Part shown: piece by piece, positions 11,511-22,803 of the stretch
How positions within the stretch are numbered: the first letter of the stretch is position 1
Layout: each line of letters opens with the position of its first letter
Notes under the pieces: generated by a model
What the model saw: the letters and a program-made list of their open reading frames with translations, nothing else
Told to the model about the DNA's origin: nothing
Databases searched by the model: none
From: Volutella citrinella
Lineage: Eukaryota; Ascomycota; Sordariomycetes; Hypocreales; Nectriaceae
DNA: 64,000 nt
Assembly: GCA_034401135.1 (NCBI GenBank)
Contig: JAWZSP010000002.1
Span: 3,906,001 to 3,970,000 of the forward strand
Direction of reading: 5' to 3'
Translations under genes and position numbers: made by a program

Positions 11511-13247
11511 ATGCAACCTCAGGGTGCCCAGCGTAGTGTGGTGCCCTCGTCTCCCTATCAACCCCTCAATGGCACGAAGGAAAGGGACTCCATGCGGCTG
11601 GTCAAGATCGAACCAGCAACCGAAAACCATGCACCTGTCGTGTGCACCATGTTCGAGGTCTACTTCGGCGACAGACCGGTTTTCGAGGCCCTCTCGTACA
11701 GATGGGGAGACAAGCCGCCTCAGGGCCACATTTCCCTCAATGGTCATTCTTTCGCCGCCAGAGAGAATCTCCTCGATGCCTTGCGATATCTTCGCAAGCA
11801 CCGCCCCGATACACAGTTTTGGATCGACGCCATATGCATCAACCAGACCGACATCCCCGAGAGAAACCAGCAGGTCCGCATAATGCGCCACATCTACTTC
11901 AGGGCCAAGACTGTAGTGGTATGGCTCGGGGAGTCGTATCAACAGTACACGCCAGCCATGCCCGACTGGAGCACGCCGCCTACAGCCACGACTGATTCGC
12001 AGAAAAGGGCGGGCTATCGAGACCTGGCCAAGCAGTTCTATGACAATGGCTATTGGCAACGAATCTGGATCATCCAAGAAATCGAGCGTGCCCGGCAACT
12101 AAAGGTGTGCTTCGGGACCTCGGTCGCAGACTGGGAGCCATTCATGAGTTTCATCGCTTCATTCCACGATGGAACGGAAGGCCCCATGAGGCTCAAACGG
12201 CTTCGAGAAGGCCGCTATGCGGGTGCAAATTTCTTTCTGAGGCTGCTCCAAGATCACACAGCGGCGCTTTGTCAAGACAGGAAGGACAAGGTGTACGGTC
12301 TTGTCGGGTTGGCGCCCGATGCCCGCACGTTCGTCACATGTATTGATTATCAAAAGTCCGTTTTCGAGATCTGGCTCGATGTCATGCAGTACTTGAACAC
12401 GCACCAGCTGTTTGCGGGTAATGATGTCCTCTGCGTTGGTGGCCTTGTCAAGACGCTCTTGGTGGACCCCGGATCGCCTCCTGGGCAAGGAATACCGTCA
12501 TATAGGCCGCCTACAACCAACCGGCTTATGTCCCCAGTTACTGACACCACATGCTTGTGGCTTCAGGTCAAGATTCTGGGTCTGGTTGCATTTATTGGGC
12601 CTACGGTTGACGAGATCGTCCAATGTCCAGACCTGACACAGGCAGATGAATGGATGGACCAAGTTCGAGCCACATACCAAAACAGTCTCCCCCATGCCCT
12701 TGAGGAATCCAAGAAGCTTACTAAATCCATTTTGGATATTGGATGTGCCGCTTTTTCAGAAAAATGCTTTGACTATAGGAGCAGCATCCAGTGGACCATA
12801 CTTGACAAGGCAATCGTGGAGGACAAGCAGAACGACATTCTGACTCCTTTTAAAGCCAAGATAAAAGGATTACAACAATGCATAAGCAACCAAGCCGAGC
12901 CACCCTCTCCTTCGGTCTCTGCTGACCAGCCTCACTTATTTCAGATGCTTGTGCCCTCGCCACCCCAGCATGCATGTTCGGCAATGGGCTTGGTATCGAG
13001 TAGCAATGTGCGCCCTGGGGACCTTGTATGTCAGCTTCAGTGGACAAAGAGGTGCTTGATAATCCGGCCCGAGTACTCAAACCTTGACTTCGAAATCTGG
13101 ACATTGCAGGTGATAGGTACCGCCGCTTTTTCGGATGACTTGCGTGAGCCGTCCCTTGGCGTCACGAGTCAACCAAACTTTTCCTCCAGTGGAGAAGATT
13201 TCACTGTTTATCTAGAGAAAGTGGAATTGTTCGGTCTATTGAATTGA
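11511..13247 (+). CDS. HET-domain (heterokaryon incompatibility) protein
   Basis: One exon of 578 residues. The N-terminal HET domain is clear, with three hallmark blocks: FEALSYRWGD near residue 58, FWIDAICINQTDIPERNQQV near residue 104, and GYWQRIWIIQEIERA near residue 180. HET domains are TIR-related effector modules that trigger cell death when incompatible fungi fuse. The remaining ~370 residues match the variable C-terminal part of such proteins, and I see no WD40, NACHT or ankyrin repeats. Whether it has a non-self partner cannot be told. No STAND-type receptor gene lies next to it. An alternative start is the in-frame Met at SMRLVKIEP. Confidence 0.9.
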   Translation: MQPQGAQRSVVPSSPYQPLNGTKERDSMRLVKIEPATENHAPVVCTMFEVYFGDRPVFEALSYRWGDKPPQGHISLNGHSFAARENLLDALRYLRKHRPDTQFWIDAICINQTDIPERNQQVRIMRHIYFRAKTVVVWLGESYQQYTPAMPDWSTPPTATTDSQKRAGYRDLAKQFYDNGYWQRIWIIQEIERARQLKVCFGTSVADWEPFMSFIASFHDGTEGPMRLKRLREGRYAGANFFLRLLQDHTAALCQDRKDKVYGLVGLAPDARTFVTCIDYQKSVFEIWLDVMQYLNTHQLFAGNDVLCVGGLVKTLLVDPGSPPGQGIPSYRPPTTNRLMSPVTDTTCLWLQVKILGLVAFIGPTVDEIVQCPDLTQADEWMDQVRATYQNSLPHALEESKKLTKSILDIGCAAFSEKCFDYRSSIQWTILDKAIVEDKQNDILTPFKAKIKGLQQCISNQAEPPSPSVSADQPHLFQMLVPSPPQHACSAMGLVSSSNVRPGDLVCQLQWTKRCLIIRPEYSNLDFEIWTLQVIGTAAFSDDLREPSLGVTSQPNFSSSGEDFTVYLEKVELFGLLN

Positions 13248-14040
13248 TCTTCCTGCAAACTTAGATCTGGCAGAACATCTCCATTACATTCCGAACAACA
13301 TTTTCTTGTCTCATCTGCAGGTGCGCTACCAATGCTCCCGTTCTTGAACATGATCAAAGGGGGAGAAGACGATAATAGAGGCGTCGTAGGACCCTCAATG
13401 GACTTTTTTTCACTAGAAAAGATGTCAAGGCTCATGCGTTTATTGTCACTCCACATTGCTGTGGTATATAGCATGGATACATCAAAGGATCCAGGTTCTC
13501 AATACCGATTACCTGTCCTTGAACTCTGGTCAATGGGTTTAGATTAATTTCCAGGCTTTCGTCTTACGACCATGTTAGTGCCATCTTATTCGCGCTCTCT
13601 CAAAACTGATATTTTGTGTCGTCGCCCCTGGCTGTCACAAAGATGGTAGCGCTCGAAATGTATACATCAATCCCTTTTCCAGCACTTTGGATTAATGATT
13701 CTTTATGGAATCCTAGATTTTCAACTCTCATTACGACTCCTATTACCGACTAGATGTTACCTACCGTCAGCTATCAACAAAGAGTTTAAACTAGGCTCTT
13801 CTCTATATTTCCACTTTCTCCAAGGTGTTCTCAACTCTTAGGGTTGTGCCTGACCCGGGTTCCATTTGCTAGATCTGTGTTTCAGATGAATCTGGTTTGG
13901 GTACTATACCATGAAAACGGAAAAGTTCCTGCTGGTGATATCGTCACCGCTCTGTAATGTCATTCAAAATGCCAAAGCCGCCGTCACAGATGGTGAAATT
14001 TATGGTGGCGATTCAAACTCTCGTGGTTGGCCTCACAATA
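13248..14040. other. Intergenic, relatively AT-rich
   Basis: About 790 bp between the HET gene and the convergent F-box-like gene. From about 13540 to 13900 the DNA is visibly richer in A+T than its surroundings and has no long frame. It may be decayed sequence. No repeat copy or transposon protein was recognised. Confidence 0.4.
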
Positions 14041-15351
14041 TCACATATAAGACTGACTATATGCCGGGCTGCCCACCGACTTCCAGGCTTCCCATTCTCT
14101 ATACCAGACAGGCATCTGGTCATCCGCATAATCCCATGTGCAGGGAACCTCAAAGCTAGGTGGAAGCACCAGAGGGGACGAATTCACGGCGAGGTGGGCC
14201 GCAAAGCCGAGCGGGCGCACATCACGGTCCATCTTGAACGATTCCACCAGCGTCCAGCGGTTGAGGCGCTCAATAACGAAATCCTTCCACGACTGGTCTC
14301 CAAAGGTGTGGTGGCGGCGGAGAGCACCCGAACGCAACACCTCGGTCCTGAGCAGGAAGGCATACAGCATGGGGCGCCCTCTGGGTGGTGCCCCAAAGCC
14401 CCCGCCGAAACCGCCCAAGTTGTCTGAGAGCCGTGGAGGTGCGGGGGTCCTCGAGAGTACTTCAAACTGGGAATACTCGATGGCAGAGTTTTGTTCGGTT
14501 GCTGGCGTTGCAAACCTGTCGGCATCGCCAAATTCTACTACGAGCGAGAACCCATCGCCGACTCTTCTGATGCCCATCCCAGGAGGATTATTCTCCACCA
14601 TGTCAGGCCACAGCATATCGCGGCTTGTCCAATTTTGCCTGGCAAGTTCTGCGAGGGCCTGGCCGAGCTCGTCTTCGAGAGGCTTAAGTGGGAAGAACTT
14701 GCAGGTTTTCAAGGTCAAAGAGGGAAATATTGAGTATGCCTTGTCCCGCGTGATGAAGTTGAGGTGGGCAGTGGTGCACGCAGTCCTCAATACTTCGTGA
14801 AGGGGTATGTTGGGAGTGGCAAAGACTCGAATTGTTGTCTCAAGCTTTGGGTGGTACAGAGGGGTGAGTTCCGACTACAAGCAACAGTCAATACACTCAG
14901 GCCGTCTTATCACGGTTTAGGGATGCGTCACTACCTCCCGAGAATCAAAATTGCCATAGTCGGTGGGATCAGCCAGCGCATACTGCTCGTGGTGTAACAG
15001 GTGTTGCACGAATGCGCTGGCATTGATTCCCTGCTCGAGGTAGACATCCAAGAAGGGCGGGCGTCGACATGTCGGAGCGAAGAAGTTGAGGGCGAAGCCA
15101 CCCGCTACGAGTCCATCAAGCTGGCCCAGCAGATCTCGAAATGCACGGGGACTCGAGACGAACTTGGACAACTGGGCGTTGATACTCTGTCGAGCCCACT
15201 CATCCAGAGTCAGGACTGCAGGGGTGGGGCTGTGGAGCGACGGGCAGGCGGCGCGAAGAGCGCAGACGTCGGCTATACCGAGATTGGGAACGAGTGCATC
15301 TAAAATGGGGGACGGAGCTAGAAGATTTTCTAGGGTCGGTGATGTCGTCAT
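14041..15351 (-). CDS. F-box/nucleotidyltransferase-like fungal orphan
   Basis: Two exons are inferred: 15351-14935 and 14874-14041, 416 residues. The 60-bp intron has donor GTAGTG and acceptor TTGTAG. The N-terminus, SPILDALVPNLGIADVCALRAAC, looks like a short F-box. It is followed by LVAGGFALNFFAP then FLDVYLEQGINASAF. This order resembles a common fungal family with a nucleotidyltransferase-like fold whose motif is GSxALxFF followed by DLDLYV. Here the GS has become GG and the first acidic pair is reduced to LDVY, so catalysis is doubtful. The C-terminal half is unassigned and contains a Gly/Pro-rich loop (GGFGGGFGAPPRG). Family placement is from pattern memory and moderately sure; the function is unknown. 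Confidence 0.65.
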
Positions 15352-17162
15352 GGCGTCGAAAAATCAATGCAGCTGCAGATGTAGACAAGGTGTTGGTTGG
15401 AGGCACTGGAAATGGCAATTGAGGCACAGCCAACGCCACGACATGTTTGTTGTCTTGTGATGCGATAGGCGCGAAGGATGTGTGAGAGCTGAAAAGAGTT
15501 GGTGCCTGAGAGCCAAGGCCACGAGGCAGCTACTCAGGTGCCAAGACAGCACGCGACATGAGCGCGACTGGGCATGAACTAGACAGGGTTAACATCCGAG
15601 CGTTCCGGGGGAGGCACGAGGACAGACGCAAGAGCTTGGAACAGCAGCAAAGCAACAAAAAAAAGATGAAGCTGGAATTGCATTTGGCGATATGTTGATC
15701 TGGAGGTTTGGCTCGCCAGCATAAAAAAGGACCAGGGCTGTCATGTCTCTCCGGGAAGCGGCATGGGAACGGGTGAGCAGGAAGGGCAGCCGGACGAGGG
15801 ATAATGTGGCTGTGGTGGGGGTCGCGTGCCCTGTGCTACTTGGCGCCACCCCTGTTCGTCACCGACAAGACGACGACGACGGCGTCAAGGCGACACGCAA
15901 CACCGACGCCTCACCCACCACCTCCCGCTAATTACCTGCTAACACTGCCCACTTACCGGTGTAGGCACTATTTTACGCTTTCAGGATGCAGCAATTACGT
16001 AGCACTCATGGGCCGGGTCGCTGCCAAGAGCCCAATGGCCCTGCGCGGACAGTGTGCCTGACCAACCGCATTCCAGGGCTATCCCCCCTAAGACAGCCAT
16101 CCAGGAGCCACACCCACAGGCGATAATCTTGTGAGGAGCAGTCCGTCCGTCAATGCGATAAATCCCATGCCTTGGGCGGCGGTCCTGAAGGATGGCCCCG
16201 TTCCGTCATTGCGAGCGCCGTGGCCTGTTAATCCCTGCACGCGACACATTACCCTCCGAAATCCGTTGTCGCGCGACCAATGGCCAAAGGGTGTCGCTCG
16301 ACCCCACGGGCCCCAATCAATCAAACCAGGGCGCCCCTGGCGTCAGCGGCAACAGAGCGAGATGGCCACCTGGGAACGCAACGTGTGCCCGAAAGATGGC
16401 ACTCGAAGAAGTAATGAACTGGCAGACAGTAATAACTCTACTTGATGGGGCCTGCTGCCTTCTTTCCATACATCTATCGGCCAGAGGGTGCCTTGATCTC
16501 GAACAGACTGCTGTTCGGCCATGCAAAACAAGTGGTGGCATAGACGGATCCCATTCTCATATCCGCGTACAGTACTTCGTATCACGTATCCCGGTCGAGT
16601 CTACCTAGCCAACGGCGGGTTCTCAGCTCGCAAACCTCGGATAGGAGCCCTGTAGTGAGAAAATAAGAGTAAGCCTCAGCCGTACCCTCAGATTGATCCT
16701 TTCCGCAACGGGCACCCACGGCCGGGGTCTCCCAACGCCGCTCCACAACCCACACAGCCTGAGCGAAGAGCGAAACCGTTTTGCGCAGTGTTTTCCCTCC
16801 CCTACCTGCCCAGCAATGGGGCGGGGCAAGCCTGCGTCCCACTCCGCCCCTGGCCACCTTCCCTGATCTTGCAACCTCAATCTGCTGGGCTAACTAATTT
16901 CTTGTCTGTCTCGCATTTCGGTTTTTCCCTTTCCTCCTCATCACCTGTCACTGTCGCTGTCACCGTCGCCGTCAGCCTCACCCTCCTCACCATCCTCATC
17001 CCCCCTTCCCGTCTCCCTCCTTGGCGTGCCGTCTGTGTCGGCCATCCTCGCACAGTCACACTGGCCTCTCCAATCTCCCTCTTCCACCCTCTCTTTTTCC
17101 TTACCTTCTTCCTCCTCTCGTCGCTCTCCCAACTTCGGACCCTCGCGTCCCCAGTTACCGCC
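15352..17162. promoter_or_regulatory. Divergent intergenic with CT-rich leader
   Basis: 1.8 kb separate the F-box-like gene (minus) and the PAP2-like gene (plus). From about 16900 to 17160 the plus strand is strongly pyrimidine-rich, as in the promoters and 5' UTRs of well-expressed filamentous-fungal genes. The PAP2 reading frame stays open upstream through this stretch but has no ATG before 17163. No other gene was seen. Confidence 0.5.
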
Positions 17163-18565
17163 ATGCCCGACAGCGACAACGGCCTCGCTGACGTCCCCGA
17201 GGGAGGATGGCGAGCTCTTCGTTCCTGGCGAATGCCCGAATGGGTTGAGCCCATTGTAAGTCTCAACAACGTCGCCCCGCGCCCCCCATGGCACCTCAAC
17301 ATGCGCTTCGTCGTCTCAGTCTAACCATGACCATGTAGCTCATCATCACTATCCTCTTCACCGCAATGTGGATTGGTCGCCGGAAAGAGTACTCGATCTT
17401 GAAGAAGAAGGAGGACCGTTACGAGCCCCTCCTCGAAGAGGAACAGGACGAAGACCACGAGTCGCCCTCACGCTCCACCGAGTTCAACTTCGACGCCTAC
17501 CGCGAGCACCACCCCCGCAAGCGCCGCCTGTTGTGCGGCCTCTGGCGCATCGAGACGCCTAACTCGAGCCGATATGCTCCCCACATCCATTCGCGCATCC
17601 TGCAAAAGTTCCCCTTCCTCCTGGAGATGTTCTATTGGGGCATCAGCTTCGGCTTCTACCGAATCACCACCACCACCGCCCAGTGGTGGTATGGCGGCCG
17701 TAAGAGCATGTGGGATTCTGCTCAGGCCCACGGCCTCTATCTTCTCGACCTCGAAGCCACCCTCTGGGGAGGCGACCACGAAGGACCCGCGCGCTGGCTC
17801 GAGTGGCGCATCGAGCGCTGGTTCCTCTGGGGCATGGAGCACGGCGACTGGCGAGGTGTCTGGCTCACCATCCTGAACCGTGGCTACGCGCTCATCCACA
17901 TCCCTGGCACCGTTGGATTCATTGCCTTCTACTACGCCACTGCCCCGACCCACCGCCGGTTCTGCACCGTCCGCCGCACCATGACCCTGACCAACTTCAT
18001 GGCCTTTGCCATCTTCATCACCTGTCCCACCATGCCCCCGCGCCTCCTTCCCGAGAAGTACGGCTTTGTCGACACGGTGAACCTCGAGAAGGCCGAGTCG
18101 GTGTGGATGAGCGGCAACTTCGTCAACAAGCTGGCCGCCATGCCCAGCATGCATTTCGGATACGCCTTTTGCATTGGTGCCGTCTTCATTGCCGATAGCG
18201 GCATCATGAATGGCTTCGCTCACTGGCTCTCCAAGTTCATTATCCGAGGCACCGATCTCTCGCGACAGGAGGACGACGACGAAGAGGATGACGACAAGAT
18301 CCTGGCCCAGCGAAGCCCCTTTACCCGTGCTTGCATGTTTGCCTTTGGCGTCTGGTACCCCTGCTGGATTCTGCTGACCATTGTCGGCACTGCCAACCAC
18401 TACTTCCTGGACGCCCTTGCTGCCACCATTGTCGTCGTCATCGCTTACTTCTGCAACCGCTGCCTGATGGTGTTCCTCCCGCTGGAGGACTACCTCCTGT
18501 ACGCCTGGAAGCTGGAGAAGCCCACGCCCACAACAGGCATGAAGAAGAAGCTGGTTGTCGAATGA
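17163..18565 (+). CDS. PAP2/Aur1-like integral membrane protein
   Basis: Two exons are inferred: 17163-17255 and 17339-18565, 439 residues, with a GTAAGT donor and ATGTAG acceptor. After a polar, acidic N-terminus (EDRYEPLLEEEQDEDHESPS) come several membrane spans and the catalytic blocks of the PAP2 superfamily. AAMPSMHFGYAF carries S301 and H303, and GTANHYFLDALAA carries H385 and D389, as in inositol-phosphorylceramide synthase Aur1 and its relatives. A highly acidic loop (RQEDDDEEDDDK) lies between them. The reaction would be phosphate-ester hydrolysis or head-group transfer on lipids. Whether it is a true IPC synthase or one of the uncharacterised fungal PAP2_3 paralogues cannot be settled here; the second seems more likely. 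Confidence 0.85.
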
Positions 18566-20382
18566 ATCAAACGATGGAGTTTTGTGCTTGGGAAAAACAA
18601 GAGCCGGCCATGGAGGCCAGGCCATAGACGCATTGCTTAATTGGTTGATTGGATTGGCCACCATTTGATACCTGGAGTCATTGAGCGACGGCAGGCTTCG
18701 CATGTATAGAATATGCCAGTCTATATAATAATTGTATCTACATATGAATGACGATCATGTCTCTCGAGAGCTCTCTTACCGCGATGGCATGTACAACTCT
18801 AGTATCGACTACGTTAGTATTAACATTTTTCTTTCACAGCTTCGAAGGACCATATCCACAGCTCGTCGGTCGTGATGACGGGAGCTGCTGCCGCGCATCA
18901 CCCTGAGCGCCATCTTCCACTCCGCGGAGCTGATGGGGCTGCGGCCCTCTACGAATTCTTCGGCCGGTCATACCGGGGGCGGGATGCCCTGTCGACGGCG
19001 CCGGGATCGGGATCGAGTAGCACAGACGCCCGCAGCCCTCGCTCCTGGGGTGAGGGTGGCTGCTCAGGAAGCCGTAGGTGCCGCCCTCTCTCGCGTGGCG
19101 CAGGATGCTGTAGTAGCTGTAGTAACTGTACTGGTCCGAGTTGCTCCCGAACAGCCGCAGGATTCCCTAAGCACTTTCTCCGTCGGTGCTGTCTACCAGA
19201 ACTCGCACAGCGGGCAGGAGAAGTGGACATAGGTCTAGCCGAGCATGATGGCCTTGCTCCCCAACAGGTAGGCCAGTATTGCGCAGACGAGCTCTGCCGG
19301 TAGCGTCTTGAATCCTGCCCTTCCATTGATCTCTTCAATAGAAGTTACGAGTAATAGTCGATGTAGTTTGCCTATTTTATGAAGAACAAGAGAAGAGGAG
19401 GTGCTTGATGATTGAGCCAGCTGACCAGAGTGCGCATGCGGGACGACAGTGCCGAATAACGGCCAATTATCAACAACAACAACAACGCATCAGTCACGCC
19501 GTCATCAAGGACAGAGGATTATATGACGGTGCGGTATCATAACTTAGCCGAATAACTAACAAGAGTACTAATTCAGAATATCCCTTATCACCGTAACACA
19601 TGCTGCTCTGGGTAGACGGTAAACGAAGATAGTGCTGGTGCTCCTTACCCTAAAGGGGCAAATTTATGCTCTTGGCCGTCTTGAGTGTCGGGGAGCTGGA
19701 GAGCCATTAACCTTCCTGATTATGTTGCCGAGTCTTGCCAGTAGGACACCTGGGCTGCTTGCGCTTGCAGTCAGAAGGAAGGTAACGACGCCTGCTCGTG
19801 ATGAGGCTCAGAGTAGAACAGCAGATGGATGGAGAGACGAAACAAAACACCAAGCCGCGATAGCTCCGTGCCCAACGATAAGCCTCCTATTGCACAGTTG
19901 TCAGCGGGCAACAGCCATAGTCCGGTCACACACACTCGTCCCTTGCCATGTTGTGGTACCTGAAAGCCTGGGGCCGAGCAGATCTGCGTGCATGAGCATG
20001 GTCGGCCGTAAATTGTGTAATTGGTGGTTCAAATGGCGCTGTCTCGGCAGTGGGGCTGATCCCGGCGCACTTCAGCAGCCTGTTTGGGTTGCGCCTGGAG
20101 GTGGTTGGCTGTGCGTGACTGTACCTGACAGCTGGGGCCCCGGCAACGGCGCCCACTGACATCACACCCCCCCCAGTGGGGGCTGACTCTGCGCAGTGCG
20201 TCTTATCTTAGCCCTCGGCGCCTGGACCTCGTAGCTCCAATAGCCTGCCTGAGCTCTCTCCCTCTCTCCTCCAACACCTCCAACCTGCACAACACTACCG
20301 CCTCATCACCAGCACTTCTCGTCACCTGCGTCCGACTGCTCTCTTCTATTTGCCAGCCCGTCGCCGTAGAGCCACACTCCCA
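18566..20382. other. Intergenic, 1.8 kb
   Basis: No gene is supported. It contains a CAA trinucleotide run at 19471-19486 and a CT-rich leader (about 20240-20380) just before the aminopeptidase start. On the minus strand between 19310 and 18870 there are short open stretches (for example a Tyr/Ser-rich one reading YSYYSYYSILRHAREGG), but stops break them and no splice scheme joins them convincingly. Confidence 0.4.
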
Positions 20383-22189
20383 ATGGCTGCGTTCAAGGGC
20401 CTGCTCCTGGCCGCCGCGCTGTCAGGCACCGTCTCCGCTATCCAGATCCCCCTCGTTGACGACGGCTGGGTGCGCTGGAGCCCCCCCAAGCACGACGACG
20501 TCCCCGCCGCCGGCCACCTCCCTCTGATCGACACCTCCGCCCTCCAGGACACCATCAAAGCTTCCGCCCTCGAGGCTCGGGCCAAGGAGTTCTACGAAAT
20601 TGCCAGACTGGGCGAGGCTGAATACAACCACCCGACCCGAGTCATTGGTAGCCAGGGTGCGTTTCCCTCACTGTGAATGCCCTCATCATGAGCAAACAGC
20701 CATATATCATGACCTTTGCGCCATGTATACCTCCTGGTACGGCGACTGCTGACCCAGAATCCTCTCCCCAGGCCACAGCGGCACCATCGCCTACATCACC
20801 CGCGAGCTCGAGAAGCTGGGCAACTACTACAAGGTCTGGAGCCAGCCCTTTGGCGCCGTCTCGGGCAACGTCTTTGAGTCCCGCCTCGTCATCGGCGACC
20901 ATGTCCCCAAGCAAGCCTCGCCCATGGGCCTGACTCCCCCGACCAAGGACCGGCAGCCCGTTCACGGCGACCTCGTCCTCGTCGCCAACGACGGCTGTGA
21001 CGCCTCCGACTACCCCAAGAACGTCACCGGCAACATCGCTCTCATTCGCCGCGGAACCTGCCCCTTTGGCACCAAGTCTGACAATGCCGGCAAGGCCGGC
21101 GCCGTCGCTGCCGTCGTCTACAACACTGACAAGGTAATTGGCTTTCATCGGGTGCGGCCGCTCGCCAAACACTTCAATTTGCTAACCATCTTCACAGGAT
21201 GAGGTCCACGGCACCCTCGGCAACCCGACCCCCGACCACGTCGCCACCTTTGGCATCTCGGGCGAGGAGGGCGAGGCTGTCGCCAAGCGCCTACGCAAGG
21301 GTGAGCGTGTCGATGCCATCGCCTACATTGACGCCGAGGTCAAAATCATCTCCACCGACAACATCATCGCCCAGACCCGCGGCGGTGACCCCAACAACTG
21401 TGTCATGCTCGGTGGCCACAGCGATAGCGTCGGCGAGGGCCCCGGAATCAACGACGACGGCTCCGGCAGCATCTCGGTCCTCGAGGTGGCCACCCAGCTG
21501 TCCAAGTTCTCCGTCAACAACTGCGTCCGCTTCGCCTGGTGGGCCGCCGAGGAGGAGGGTCTGCTCGGCTCGGACCACTACGTCAACGTCCTGCCCGACG
21601 ACGAGAACCTCAAGATCCGCCTCTTCATGGACTACGACATGATGGGCAGCCCCAACTTCGCCTACCAGATCTACAACGCCACCAACGACGCCAGCCCTGT
21701 CGGCTCCCAGGAGCTGCGCGACCTCTACGTCGACTGGTACGAGAGCCAGGGCCTCAACTACACCTTCATCCCCTTTGACGGCCGCAGCGACTACGACGGC
21801 TTCATCCGCGGCGGCATCCCTGCTGGCGGCATCGCCACCGGAGCTGAGGGCATCAAGACCCCTGAGGAGGTCGAGATGTTTGGCGGCAAGGCCGGTGACT
21901 GGTACGACCCCTGCTACCACCAGCTCTGCGACGACCTTAACAACGTCAACTACACGGCCTGGGAGGTCAACACCAAGGTATGCTCAGCCCACTTGATGCC
22001 CCGTTTAGCTACGGCTCTTTTCCATGTTTCGGGCCATCAGTAACTAACCAGCTGGTCTAGCTCATCGCCCACTCCGTTGCTACTTACGCCAAGTCGTTTG
22101 CTGGCTTCCCCAAGCGCACCCTCGACTCCGTCTCGGTCAACTCTTACCACGAGCGGGTCAAGTACCACGGAAGCAAGCTCTACATTTAA
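20383..22189 (+). CDS. Vacuolar-type aminopeptidase, M28 with PA domain (Ape3-like)
   Basis: Predicted zinc aminopeptidase of the vacuole or secretory pathway. Four exons are inferred: 20383-20656, 20772-21133, 21198-21977 and 22061-22189, 514 residues. A signal peptide (about residues 1-19) is followed by a propeptide-like region, then a protease-associated domain (VLVANDGCDASDYP, ALIRRGTCPFGTK). The M28 catalytic core has MLGGHSDSV (H286), GINDDGSGS (D298), WWAAEEEGLLGS (E330/E331), FMDYDMMGS (D359) and CYHQLCDD, which together give all the di-zinc ligands and the catalytic base. Several N-glycosylation sequons (NVT, NAT, NYT) fit a secreted or vacuolar location. AATAAA at 22324-22329 is a likely polyadenylation signal. 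It could also be an extracellular leucine-type aminopeptidase. Confidence 0.93.
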
Positions 22190-22803
22190 TATCCAGCAGC
22201 CTCGCGGGTACACAAACAGTAGCATCACACTGTATCAGTATCATTAGCCACACAGCGTGGACCGGAGTTTGAAGATGGGATGAACAGCATGCAATGTTTT
22301 TCTGGAATAGACGAGACAGAATGAATAAATGGTTCTTTTTTGCTGAAGCACTCCGCGATGCTTGCTCCCTATGCTAATTGATGTGTGAATGAGCCTTCTG
22401 GGCCAGTTCCGTGCACCAGAAAAGTCACAAAATGTACAAGAGCCGCCCGTGATCTTCTATAAACACCGCCTTATCCAAACGAATCGCAAAAAGCCAAAGA
22501 AGCCCCAACACCTGCCGCCCAATCCCGTATGGGTTTCTGTCGAAAAATAAAATAAAATAGGGTATTGAGTATGCTAGCGGTAAATTGTACCGTGTTATGT
22601 ATCGTAGTGGTCGTTCTGGGTTACGGGGGTGGTTGTGTACGTGGTATCTAAAGTGACGGCCGTGTTGAGCATGAGTCACTCTCGTCGTTAATGTGGTATG
22701 CTGGGCGGGCCGTGGCCATCGCCGCGCCCTGGTATAGATATGAAATAGGTGCGCCCCTCAGGTTGGCACGGATTAAATGGAAACAGGCATGATCGATACT
22801 TGA
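22190..22803. other. Convergent 3' flanks
   Basis: These 614 bp lie between the ends of the aminopeptidase gene (plus) and the PigL_N-like gene (minus). Part of it is A+T-rich around 22530-22580. No coding frame is supported. Confidence 0.5.

Noticed and set aside
16788..17162. N-terminal extension of the PAP2-like protein
   Set aside because: The frame is open, but there is no ATG before 17163 and the DNA is a pyrimidine-rich leader.
17468..18703. 411-codon minus-strand frame
   Set aside because: It overlaps the PAP2-like exon and is low-complexity with no membrane spans or motifs. It is an antisense shadow.
18870..19310. Possible multi-exon minus-strand gene
   Set aside because: Short open pieces are broken by stops, and I could not join them with consistent donor and acceptor sites.
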